NCBI GenBank assembly: GCA_016871315.1 | Contig: VFZE01000011.1 | Span: 61,747-125,746 of the forward strand | DNA: 64,000 nt | Source of the DNA: Acidimicrobiia bacterium | GTDB taxonomy: Bacteria > Acidobacteriota > Terriglobia > Bryobacterales > Bryobacteraceae | Direction of reading: 5' to 3' | In this document: positions 31,017-39,273 of the stretch, piece by piece | Position numbering within the stretch: the first letter of the stretch is position 1 | Layout of the letters: each line of letters starts with the position of its first letter | Notes under the pieces: model-generated | Database searches by the model: none | Seen by the model: the letters and a program-made list of their open reading frames with translations, nothing else | What the model was told of the DNA's origin: nothing | Made by a program: the position numbers and the translations under genes

Positions 31017-33506
31017 TTAGCTTCTCCCCACGACAAAGTAACTGGCCCAGTACTTCGGGCGTGAACGAAAGGTAGTCGAGCGGATCATGTCCAACTGCGA
31101 GGACTGCAGAGCCCTGGCAGCCCTGCGCCGGGCAGGTAGATGATTCAAGTCAAACCAATAACGATAGAAAGTTGGCGTTAGAGCGGCATCATCGGGGATG
31201 GCCCATAGCGTGGCGGCGACGGTTCGCGCGCCGGCCAGCAACCAGGCGCGGGTAAGCCCCATCAGCCCCTCTCCCGGCTTCACTTCCGCGCCGCCGGAGT
31301 GACAGCCACTCATCATCACCAGGGAGGCCTTGACATTGCGCGAGGCGATCCACTCCTGGCCCAGGAAGGAGGGCTGGGCAGCCGGGTCCAGCGAGAGCGC
31401 CAGCAGGGTTGCGGATGGATTCTCCGGTGAGGGAATCAGATGGGTAGCGAAGTGCATGAGTGAGGGACGAAGCTGTAAGGCGGAGGCGATCGTTTCCGGG
31501 TTCGCATCAGCGCCACGCAGGACGGGGCCGGGTATGTTTCCGGCCGCCTGCCAGCTGCGCGAACAAGCGGCTATTTCCTGTTCGGTCCCCGGCAGTCTGG
31601 ACAACTCCCGGGCATCGACGTGGCGGGAAAACAAGTCGGCGAGACTGCGCAAAGGCCGAAGGAGTCCGGAGCTGGAATCCGGTTTCCAACGGGGATCGGC
31701 GCGGTTATAGACAGGGTCGCCCACGGCCACGGGCGGACCGGTCCAGCCTGAATCGTCGGGGGAGGACTGTTCCAAGGCCCACAAGCCGGGGATCAGGTGC
31801 ACGGCTCCGGACTCGGCTAGGTAAACGGGCTTGCCCATGTGGCGGCGTGTTACCAGAGCGGAGAAGGGCAATCCGTACAGGGGGCCGTCGGGAACCAGAA
31901 TCCAGTCCCCATGCGCGTTTAACCCTTTGAGGGAACCGAACAGATTGGCATAGAGCACCTCACCGGCGGAAACCTGTGACGGGAGGTCGGCGGCCACGGC
32001 CTGGCGGAACCGATCCACCTCCTCGATGAGGCTTTCGCGCGAAGGCAACGGATGAAGTTCGAGCAAGTTGCGCCCAACGCGCCAAAGAAAGCTTTGATCT
32101 TGGCCCAGGTGGAAAACCAGCAGCGTATCGGAAGGCTGAAGCCGGCTCTGGAGTTGCCGGACCCACTGGGCAGGATCGCGGGGCATTGCCTGTGCAGGGA
32201 GACTAACGGAGGAGGCGCCGGCGGCAGCTTCCATCTCGCTCAACCGAAGCCGCAGTTCCTGGATGCGCCGGCGCTGCTGTTCACTGGAGGCGCGGTAGAT
32301 GGCCGCGTAGGCGGCGTGCAGCTGCGCCAGAGTCTCTGCATAGTTGGGCGGTACGTGTTGCTGCCAGCGATCCGTCTCTCCGGACGACTCCCTGAGGCTG
32401 TAGGCGCGGTTGGATTCGGCCGCCCAGAGCGATTCGGCGACGAGGGCGGGATCGCGCCGGCGGCGGTAAAGCTCGGTGGCCACGTCGACGAATAGCGAGT
32501 AGACCTCCTGCATGGCCACCGTGTTGCTGACCCGCAGGGCTTCGGAAGCCGCCAGATGCATTCGCGCATCGTGGAACTGGGCGATGGCGATTCGCAGATC
32601 GTTCAGAGCACCGTGGAGATCTCCCTTGGCGAACTGGATCTGTGCGCGGTAGTAGTAGAGATTCCAGCGTGGGAGCCGTGGCGAGCGGTCTCTCAATCCC
32701 ATCGCTGTTTCCATCAAGGCGAGCGCCGAGTCATGTTTCCCCTGCTTGTAATGGAGCATCGCCAAGTATTGGTAGGTTGTCGTGATCGAAGGATCACGCG
32801 AGGTCTTCCGCAGGCGAAAAGCGTCGACGATGGCGTCTTCGGCCTCGCTCAGACGCCCGACGCGCATTAGCTCATTTCCGAGCAACTCGAGTCCGGCTGC
32901 CTGCAGCGGCGTAGCGGCGCCGCGATCGGCTACCTCGATCCCTTGGCGGAAAAACGGAATGGCGCTGGGAAGATCGCCCAGGCGAGCCACGAGCCTGGCT
33001 TTGTGGAGGTAGGCCATGGAAAGCGCCTGATGGTTGTTGGCGGCGGCCAGAGCTTCCACGGAATCGTTGGCAGCTTCCAGCGACTGCTGGTGGGCTTGGA
33101 GATGAAAATACAGATTGGAGAGGTTATGCGAGATCATTGCCGCCCGCTCTTGGTCTCCTGCCTCGAGGGCCCCGTCCCGCGCGCGCAGGCCATAGCGCAG
33201 AGCTTCCCGGAAGCGGAACAGACCTTGCATGGCTCCCCCCAGGTAAGCCAGCGTCCGAGCCGCGTAGGGATGGCCGCTAAAACGCTCCGCATATTCCTCC
33301 GCCTCCGGCTGCAGCAGATGAAGAACCTCCGAGTACTTTCGGTCGTTGCCGAGTTTGGATGCCAGGCTGTTCAGCTCGAGCCAGCGTTTTTTCAGCCCTG
33401 CCTCCAGCGCAAAGTGTGAGACAGTGCGCCCACGGATAGCCGGAAAGCTGCCGGAGATCGGAGCTAGCAGGCACGTCAGAATCAGCACTAGTAAAGTAGT
33501 GCGCAT
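31017..33506 (-). CDS. Secreted TPR-CHAT caspase-like protein
   Basis: An 829-residue protein with a signal peptide at ATG 33506 (RTTLLVLILTCLLAPISG). Residues about 35-340 are tetratricopeptide repeats (AIPFFRQGIEVADRG, HDSALALMETAMGLRDRS). The C-terminal third is a CHAT protease domain with the catalytic histidine in LMHFATHLI (about 705) and cysteine in VMMSGCHSGG (about 755), followed by GLMGLTRAWLLAGARTVAATLW. So a caspase-fold cysteine protease with a binding scaffold, placed outside the cytoplasm. It is the first gene of the unit with the sigma factor and zf-HC2 protein, and its promoter region carries two perfect dyads. Confidence 0.88.
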   Translation of the reverse strand: MRTTLLVLILTCLLAPISGSFPAIRGRTVSHFALEAGLKKRWLELNSLASKLGNDRKYSEVLHLLQPEAEEYAERFSGHPYAARTLAYLGGAMQGLFRFREALRYGLRARDGALEAGDQERAAMISHNLSNLYFHLQAHQQSLEAANDSVEALAAANNHQALSMAYLHKARLVARLGDLPSAIPFFRQGIEVADRGAATPLQAAGLELLGNELMRVGRLSEAEDAIVDAFRLRKTSRDPSITTTYQYLAMLHYKQGKHDSALALMETAMGLRDRSPRLPRWNLYYYRAQIQFAKGDLHGALNDLRIAIAQFHDARMHLAASEALRVSNTVAMQEVYSLFVDVATELYRRRRDPALVAESLWAAESNRAYSLRESSGETDRWQQHVPPNYAETLAQLHAAYAAIYRASSEQQRRRIQELRLRLSEMEAAAGASSVSLPAQAMPRDPAQWVRQLQSRLQPSDTLLVFHLGQDQSFLWRVGRNLLELHPLPSRESLIEEVDRFRQAVAADLPSQVSAGEVLYANLFGSLKGLNAHGDWILVPDGPLYGLPFSALVTRRHMGKPVYLAESGAVHLIPGLWALEQSSPDDSGWTGPPVAVGDPVYNRADPRWKPDSSSGLLRPLRSLADLFSRHVDARELSRLPGTEQEIAACSRSWQAAGNIPGPVLRGADANPETIASALQLRPSLMHFATHLIPSPENPSATLLALSLDPAAQPSFLGQEWIASRNVKASLVMMSGCHSGGAEVKPGEGLMGLTRAWLLAGARTVAATLWAIPDDAALTPTFYRYWFDLNHLPARRRAARALQSSQLDMIRSTTFRSRPKYWASYFVVGRS

Positions 33507-33867
33507 CAAAATCGCTTGGCTATTCGGGGATTGGATAGAACGGAAGGGCTGGCGTTCTTGGGGATACCCTATGTCAGGAGTATCCCCAAGCATCATACCA
33601 GACATTTGCCAGATTGTGGCAACCTCTTTTTAGGTGAGGTTTGTGTTTTGATACGTGCGTCTGTGTTCGCACGAGTGTGCTGGTCTAGGACCAGACTAGA
33701 ACCACAGAGCGGGAGGTGGGAAGATGATAAGCATCTCGTCCATGATATCTTCACAGCGGGGCGGCCCCGCTGCTCCCATCCACACCTTAGGGCTACGGGG
33801 GGGCGAGAGCGATCGAAGCGAATCGTGAAGTGACTGAAAAAGAACGAAAAATAAATCTCCGAGACTC
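33507..33867. promoter_or_regulatory. Regulatory gap between CHAT and radical SAM genes, with two strong dyads
   Basis: This 361-base gap has no convincing gene. An 11-bp perfect inverted repeat CTTGGGGATAC/GTATCCCCAAG spans 33557-33590 with a 12-base loop. A second, TTGCCA-GATTG-TGGCAA, spans 33606-33622. On the minus strand a TATGAT box (33597-33592) lies between the two, and TTGCCA 19 bases upstream could be the -35, so both dyads flank the presumed CHAT promoter. A third small dyad CTGGTC-TAG-GACCAG lies at 33680-33694. Confidence 0.55.
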
Positions 33868-34740
33868 GTGACCTACAATCAAGGTGTGGGCCTCCCGTTG
33901 CCGATCTATGAGGAGCAGGTAAAGTCGATCCTCAGCCCGACGTCCGGCTTTATCGCCCAGGCCGGCTTTACACATTCGCTCAATCCGGCACGGAACTGCA
34001 CCTATGGGTGCACGTATTGCTATGTGCCGACAATGCGGGTTCACGGCGGCCTGAGGCAGCGCGAATGGGAACGATGGGGCCAGTTCACGACGTTCAAGTC
34101 GAACGCTCCGGCGCTGCTGGCGAAGGCGCTGCGCCCGGCCCAGGTGATCTACTGCTCGCCGCTGGTGGATCCTTATCAGCCGGCGGAGGCCGCGCGGCGC
34201 ATGATGCCGGAACTATTTGCCGCACTCATCCGGAAGCCGCCCGCGGTAATCACGATTCAGACCCGCTCCCCACTGGTGATCCGCGACCTGGAGCTGCTGA
34301 AAGAGCTGGCGGGGAAGACGCGTGTGCGCGTCAGTTTTTCACTGACAACGGACATGGACGAGGTTCGCCGGATCTACGAGCCGCATTGCGAATCGCTGGA
34401 GGAGAGGCTTCAGGCGGTGGCGGCACTGCGAAATGGAGGCATAAAGACCTTCGCGACTCTGGCGCCCATTCTGCCGTGTAATCCGGAAAGGCTGGCGCGG
34501 CTGGCGCTGGAGGCGACCGAAAACGACGTGCTTGGCGACCCATTCCACGAACGTTCCAACAAACCGGCGGGGGCGGTGACAAGGCCGCAGGCCGAAGCGA
34601 TCAGCCGTAAGCATGGTTATGAGGAGTGGCACGAGCCCGGCTTTCAGGCGCGGATCGCGGGAAGAATGGCGGCAGTGGTGCGGGAGAGCGGGCGGAAATT
34701 CGCAATCGGACCGGAGGCTTTTTCATGGCTGGCTCAGTAG
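33868..34740 (+). CDS. Radical SAM protein of the SPL/Rv2578c type
   Basis: A 290-residue radical SAM protein with the 4Fe-4S motif CTYGCTYCYVP (about 46-56) near the N-terminus, after NPARN. The fold continues with VIYCSPLVDPYQPAE, VITIQTRSPLVIRDLELL and the strand VRVSFSLTTDMDE, which place it in the spore-photoproduct-lyase-like family. Members outside spore formers have no established substrate. It begins at GTG 33868. Its last 16 bases overlap the start of the aldehyde dehydrogenase gene. Confidence 0.85.
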   Translation: MTYNQGVGLPLPIYEEQVKSILSPTSGFIAQAGFTHSLNPARNCTYGCTYCYVPTMRVHGGLRQREWERWGQFTTFKSNAPALLAKALRPAQVIYCSPLVDPYQPAEAARRMMPELFAALIRKPPAVITIQTRSPLVIRDLELLKELAGKTRVRVSFSLTTDMDEVRRIYEPHCESLEERLQAVAALRNGGIKTFATLAPILPCNPERLARLALEATENDVLGDPFHERSNKPAGAVTRPQAEAISRKHGYEEWHEPGFQARIAGRMAAVVRESGRKFAIGPEAFSWLAQ

Positions 34741-36206
34741 CAGAAATTCTGGAAAGACTCGGCATGGCGGATGATTCGCGCGGGGAGCTTGCATCCATCA
34801 ACCCTGCCACCGGAGCGTCCATCGGGCGGGTGAGGAAGGCTGACGCGAGCGATTACGAATCGACGGTTGCCCGCTCGGCCGCGGCGTTCGAGAAGTGGCG
34901 GATGCGGCCGGCTCCGGTGCGTGGGCGCGTAGTGGCCGATATCGGGGCGGAACTGCGGCGGTTGAAGGACGATCTGGGCGCGCTGGTTACGCTGGAAAGC
35001 GGCAAGATCCTGGCCGAGGGCAAGGGCGAAGTGCAGGAGATGATCGACATCGCCGATTTCGCGGTCGGGCTGTCGCGGCAGCTCTACGGACTGACGATGC
35101 CGAGCGAGCGGCCGGGCCACCGGCTTTATGAGCAGTGGCATCCGCTGGGGCCGGTGGGGGTAATCACAGCCTTCAATTTCCCGGTCGCCGTTTGGAGCTG
35201 GAACGCGCTGATCGCGGCAGTCTGCGGGGACACCGTGATCTGGAAACCATCGCCACTTACCCCGCTCACCGCGGTTGCGGTGCAGAAGATTTGCGAGCGC
35301 GTGATGGCGGCGCATGAGTGTCCCTGGGTTTTCGAGACCCTGATCGGGGACGTGGAGGTTGTGGGCGAACCGATGCTTTCGGACCGGCGGCTTCCGTTAA
35401 TCTCCGCTACCGGCTCCTGCCGCATGGGGCGTCATGTGGCACAGAAGGTGGCGGCGCGGTTGGGGCGCACGCTGCTGGAGCTTGGCGGCAACAACGCGGT
35501 GATCGTGATGGGGGACGCGGATCTGGATCTTGCGTTGCGGGCGATACTGTTCGGCGCGGTGGGGACGGCGGGCCAGCGCTGCACTTCGATACGCCGGCTG
35601 CTGGTGCAGAAGGCTGTCGCGGCGAAGATGGTGGAACTGCTGAGGGGCGCGTACCGGCAGGTGAGGATCGGGGATCCGATGGACCCGGCATCGCTGATGG
35701 GGCCGCTGATCACGGAAAAGGTGGTGGAGGAAATGATGGACGCGCTGGATAAGATCCGCGCCCAAGGCGGAGAGCTGGTCTGCGGCGGCAAGCGCCTTCA
35801 CGGCAACTTCGTCGAGCCCACTATCGTGCGCTCCCCACCGGGGATGCCGATGATGCAGGAAGAGGTTTTCGCGCCGCTGCTGCATGTGGTGGAGTTTGAA
35901 ACTCTGGATGAGGCGATAGCTTTGAACAACGGCGTCCCGCAGGGGCTCTCGAGCGCCATCTTCACCAAGGACCTGCGCAACTCGGAGGCGTTCCTCAGCG
36001 CCCGCGGTTCCGATTGCGGCATCGCCAACGTCAACATCGGGACCTCGGGCGCCGAGATCGGCGGGGCGTTCGGCGGGGAAAAGGAGACCGGCGGCGGGCG
36101 CGAATCCGGTTCCGATGCCTGGAAGGCCTACATGAGGCGGCAGACGGTTACAATAAATTATTCGACTGACCTGCCGCTGGCTCAGGGCATCGAGTTCAAG
36201 GTTTGA
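34725..36206 (+). CDS. ALDH7-family aldehyde dehydrogenase (antiquitin/piperideine-6-carboxylate dehydrogenase type)
   Basis: A 493-residue NAD-dependent dehydrogenase. The catalytic cysteine is in GTAGQRCTSIRRL (about 281-293), the glutamate in ELGGNN, and NIGTSGAEIGGAFGGEKETG with GRESGSDAWK at the end are signatures of the ALDH7 group that oxidises aminoadipate semialdehyde in lysine breakdown. Start at ATG 34725 is supported by GGAGG eight bases upstream. It overlaps the radical SAM gene, and its stop overlaps a TTG that may start the next gene, so all three probably form an operon. No other lysine genes are nearby, so the physiological substrate is inferred. Confidence 0.88.
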   Translation: MAGSVAEILERLGMADDSRGELASINPATGASIGRVRKADASDYESTVARSAAAFEKWRMRPAPVRGRVVADIGAELRRLKDDLGALVTLESGKILAEGKGEVQEMIDIADFAVGLSRQLYGLTMPSERPGHRLYEQWHPLGPVGVITAFNFPVAVWSWNALIAAVCGDTVIWKPSPLTPLTAVAVQKICERVMAAHECPWVFETLIGDVEVVGEPMLSDRRLPLISATGSCRMGRHVAQKVAARLGRTLLELGGNNAVIVMGDADLDLALRAILFGAVGTAGQRCTSIRRLLVQKAVAAKMVELLRGAYRQVRIGDPMDPASLMGPLITEKVVEEMMDALDKIRAQGGELVCGGKRLHGNFVEPTIVRSPPGMPMMQEEVFAPLLHVVEFETLDEAIALNNGVPQGLSSAIFTKDLRNSEAFLSARGSDCGIANVNIGTSGAEIGGAFGGEKETGGGRESGSDAWKAYMRRQTVTINYSTDLPLAQGIEFKV

Positions 36207-36976
36207 GCATCTACACAAGCTATGACATGATCGGCGACTGCCGCGCCGGTAAACCCGCGGGCGTGGTGCATTTCGTGCGGCATTTCCTGGCCGGCTGCCG
36301 CTCACTGACGCTTCATTACGGCGGAGGCGAGGAAGAGGTCAGCACGCTGCTGGGGCGGGCGCCGAAGGCGCTGGCGGCGATGGAACCGGGGCCGGAGCGG
36401 CGGATCATGGTTGACCTTCGCCCTCTGATCCAGGAATGCGCCGGATACGGCAAGGGAGTGAAGCCAACCGGGCTGGATCTGGTAACTTTGAGCAAGGCGC
36501 TGGAAGAGTTCTCCGTACTGGAGCGCCAGATGGTGTGGCTGAGCTCGATGGGCTATGACGCGGCGGGCATCGCGCGCATCCTGCGGGTTTCCGCGGAGAC
36601 GGCGGGCAAGGCCTGCGTGCGCGCGGCGGAACTGGTCCGTCCGCACCTGAGCAACTGGACACAAACCATCCTCCGCGACGCGGGACCGGAGTTGGGTGAA
36701 GAGGCGCGAGGAGCCAAACCGGAAGAGCCGGTCAGCTTCCGCGAATACATCGAGATCGTCGACGGGCGGCTGACGTGGGCCAACCGTGTGCCCGTGGAGC
36801 GGGGACTGGCGCAATCATGGCATGAGATCGACCACCTTTGCCGCGTGCGCGAGGCCGATGACGCGCTGCGCTCGGTACAGCCACTCAACGAGCAGGAGAC
36901 GGCCGCTTATCTGGAGGCTGCCGGCATCAAGTTGGAAAAGCCGTCGCTCTGGCGGCGCCTGTTCGCCTCAGGCTAA
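36203..36976 (+). CDS. Conserved hypothetical protein with a sigma-region-4-like helix-turn-helix
   Basis: A 257-residue protein whose frame opens at TTG 36203, overlapping the dehydrogenase stop; the ATG at 36227 would shorten it by eight residues. Residues about 97-150 (LEEFSVLERQMVWLSSMGY, AAGIARILRVSAETAGKACVRAAELV) read like the region 4 helix-turn-helix of a sigma factor, but no region 2 precedes it. The N-terminal third (GVVHFVRHFLAGCRSLTLHYGG) is unlike a sigma factor. Function unknown; a DNA-binding role is possible. Confidence 0.65.
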   Translation: MSIYTSYDMIGDCRAGKPAGVVHFVRHFLAGCRSLTLHYGGGEEEVSTLLGRAPKALAAMEPGPERRIMVDLRPLIQECAGYGKGVKPTGLDLVTLSKALEEFSVLERQMVWLSSMGYDAAGIARILRVSAETAGKACVRAAELVRPHLSNWTQTILRDAGPELGEEARGAKPEEPVSFREYIEIVDGRLTWANRVPVERGLAQSWHEIDHLCRVREADDALRSVQPLNEQETAAYLEAAGIKLEKPSLWRRLFASG

Positions 36977-36987
36977 TCTGGTACGGT

Positions 36988-37437
36988 ATGCCAAAAACTC
37001 AGCCGACGGCCACCTACGACGATGTGAATCTGGTGATCCGTCTCTATGAGCTCCGCCGGGAGACGAAGCTGCGCACGGCGCGCGACTGGTTCATCAGCAG
37101 CTGCAAGCCGAAGAGCTTCGAGGAACTGATGAAGCAATGCCCGCCGGGCTCGCCGGAAAACACCAACCTGCGGATGGTGGCCAGTTATTGGGACATGGCG
37201 GCCAGTTTCATCACCGCCGGCGTGCTGAATGCGGGGCTGTTTTTTGAGTCGAACCGCGAAATGCTGGTGGTATGGGAGCGGCTGAAGCCGGCGATCAAAG
37301 GGCTGCGCGAGGCGTACCAGGATCAGCTGATGATGTCGAACCTGGAGTCGGTGGCGGCGGACTATGTAGGCTGGATGGAAGAGCGGCAGCCCGGTTCTTA
37401 TAAGGCCTGGCTCTCCAACACGGTAACGGAGCGCTGA
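36988..37437 (+). CDS. Conserved hypothetical protein (possibly DUF4760-like)
   Basis: A 149-residue, mostly helical protein: VIRLYELRRETKLRTARDWF, MVASYWDMAASFITAGVLNAGLF and LKPAIKGLREAYQDQLM. The pattern recalls DUF4760-type proteins, but I am unsure. It starts 11 bases after the sigma-4-like gene and is likely cotranscribed. Its last 40 bases overlap the 3' end of the convergent tsaE gene, which is more overlap than usual; both reading frames look real. Confidence 0.65.
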   Translation: MPKTQPTATYDDVNLVIRLYELRRETKLRTARDWFISSCKPKSFEELMKQCPPGSPENTNLRMVASYWDMAASFITAGVLNAGLFFESNREMLVVWERLKPAIKGLREAYQDQLMMSNLESVAADYVGWMEERQPGSYKAWLSNTVTER

Positions 37438-37832
37438 TCGCCGGGCCCGCGCTCAATGCGCACATCCACGCGGCGTACGGGCCAGATGCGCGGAAACTTT
37501 TCGGGCCACTCGACTACGAGCAGGGCGCCGCGATCCAACAGTTCCTCCAGCCCGAGTGTTGCCAGTTCACGCTCGTGGTCCAGACGATAGAGATCGACGT
37601 GGTAGACGGTCACGGGATCGCCGTACTCATGGATCAGGGTGTAGGTGGGGCTGGAGACTTCCTCGCGGAACGACGGCGCGCGTTCCCGGACGATTCCTTT
37701 CACGAGGGTCGTCTTGCCGGCGCCGAGCCCGCCGGTGAGCAGCACGACGCCGTGCGCCGGAAACACCTGGCGCGCCAGCTTCTCGCCGAGCGCGATGGTT
37801 TCGGCTTCACTGGCGGTCTCGAAGCGCAGCAC
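37398..37832 (-). CDS. tsaE: tRNA threonylcarbamoyladenosine biosynthesis ATPase TsaE
   Basis: TsaE is the ATPase that cycles the TsaB-TsaD complex making t6A at position 37 of ANN-decoding tRNAs. The 144-residue protein has Walker A in LTGGLGAGKTTLVKGI (about 27-42), SPTYTLIHEYGD with the switch region, and VYHVDLYRLD and VVEWPEKF typical of the family. I use GTG 37832, which is preceded by GGAGG, although the spacing is short. It overlaps the 3' end of nnr by 26 bases; the frame stays open upstream but does not resemble TsaE there. Confidence 0.92.
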   Translation of the reverse strand: MLRFETASEAETIALGEKLARQVFPAHGVVLLTGGLGAGKTTLVKGIVRERAPSFREEVSSPTYTLIHEYGDPVTVYHVDLYRLDHERELATLGLEELLDRGALLVVEWPEKFPRIWPVRRVDVRIERGPGDQRSVTVLESQAL

Positions 37833-39273
37833 ACTCCTCCATGGCGTGGGGCAGGAAACGCAGCAGGTCCGTGGCGATGACGCACTTTTCTCCCAGTTCG
37901 GCCGCGGCCAGATCGCCGCACCGGCCGTGCAACCAAACGGCCGCGACGACGGCCGCCCGGTGCTCGCCCGGAAACTGCGCGAGCATGCCGGCGATGAGTC
38001 CGGTGAGCATATCGCCAGAGCCTGCGGTGGCCATGGCGGGGCCTCCGGTGGGGTTGACCCAGATGTCCCCATCGGGGAAGGCGGTGACCGTATCGTTGCC
38101 CTTGAGCACGAGCGTCAGGCTGTGCTTCCTCGCATAATCGCGGGCGATGCCGATGCGGTTGGCCTGAATCTCGGCAGCGGTCCAACCGCAGAGGCGGGAC
38201 ATTTCGCCGGGATGGGGAGTGAGGATCAGTCCGCTTCGCACGGGCGGCTCCCATCGGATAAGGGCATGGAGGGCGTCGGCGTCGACGACCACGGGCAGGT
38301 CAATCCCGGTGATGGCGCGGCGCACCATGTCGGCCATCTCCGGCGATGTGCCGAGGCCCGGTCCCAGCGCGATCACCGATTTCTCCGCAGCCGCGACGCG
38401 TACATGCTCGAAGTTACCGAGCGGCTCGCGCATGAGCTCGACGTAATGGGGCGCGGCGTCGCTCATTACGGTGACGAGTCCTGCGCCGGCGCGCAAGGCC
38501 GCAATGCCGGTCATTTCAGCGGCTCCGGTCTTACCGGCCACGCCGCCAATCACGAGCACATGACCGAAGCTGCCCTTGTGGGAAATGGGCTCCCGCGGCG
38601 CGAACAGGAACGAGAACTCAGAGGCCCGCGGAAGGTTCATCGCCGAAGCGAGGAATTCCGGCCGGGTGCCGATCTGCCCGACCTCGACGTGTCCGCAGGC
38701 GGATGCGTTGGGCTCCAGCACGTGCGCCGGCTTGAGCGCGGTGAAAGTGACGGTGCAATCGGCGCGGGCATGCTCCCACTCCGTGGCCGGTCCATCTGTG
38801 AACAGTCCGGATGGGAGATCGACGGCCACTTTCGCGGCATGAGGAAAGCCGGTATTGATTTCGCGGATGAGGGAGAGGTATGGTGCGCGCGGGGGTCCCG
38901 ACAGGCCCGTCCCGAGAAGGGCATCAACGACGATGGTCGCCGAACGCATCTCGGGTTCGATGCTCCCGGTGTACGGGCAGCCGCAGGCTTCCAGCAAGTG
39001 AAGATGCTCGGGAGGTTCTTGAGCCATGACCACCCACAGGGCGCGCGGCTGGATGCGCGTGTAGAGCTGGCGGGCAATCACCAGCCCGTCGCCTCCGTTG
39101 TTGCCTTTTCCGCAGAGCACGAGAATGCGGTGCGAGGCGAGAGGAGCAAACCTGCGCTCCAGCACCTCGAGGACGCGGTGGCCGGCGTTTTCCATTAGGA
39201 CAAGGTTCGGAATGCCGGCCTCCATGGTGAGGCGGTCTGCTTCTCTCATTTCGGCTGCGGTGAGGATCTTCAT
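37807..39273 (-). CDS. nnr: Bifunctional NAD(P)H-hydrate epimerase/ADP-dependent dehydratase
   Basis: Nnr repairs damaged NADH and NADPH hydrates. The 488-residue protein has the YjeF-N epimerase domain at about 1-215 (VLCGKGNNGGDGLVIARQL) and the ribokinase-like dehydratase at about 225-488, with VIGGVAGKTGAAEM, LTPHPGEMSRL and GSGDMLTGLIAGMLAQ. Both domains look complete. It overlaps the K+ channel gene as ATGA and tsaE at its end. The nnr-tsaE pairing is common across bacteria. Confidence 0.94.
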   Translation of the reverse strand: MKILTAAEMREADRLTMEAGIPNLVLMENAGHRVLEVLERRFAPLASHRILVLCGKGNNGGDGLVIARQLYTRIQPRALWVVMAQEPPEHLHLLEACGCPYTGSIEPEMRSATIVVDALLGTGLSGPPRAPYLSLIREINTGFPHAAKVAVDLPSGLFTDGPATEWEHARADCTVTFTALKPAHVLEPNASACGHVEVGQIGTRPEFLASAMNLPRASEFSFLFAPREPISHKGSFGHVLVIGGVAGKTGAAEMTGIAALRAGAGLVTVMSDAAPHYVELMREPLGNFEHVRVAAAEKSVIALGPGLGTSPEMADMVRRAITGIDLPVVVDADALHALIRWEPPVRSGLILTPHPGEMSRLCGWTAAEIQANRIGIARDYARKHSLTLVLKGNDTVTAFPDGDIWVNPTGGPAMATAGSGDMLTGLIAGMLAQFPGEHRAAVVAAVWLHGRCGDLAAAELGEKCVIATDLLRFLPHAMEECAALRDRQ

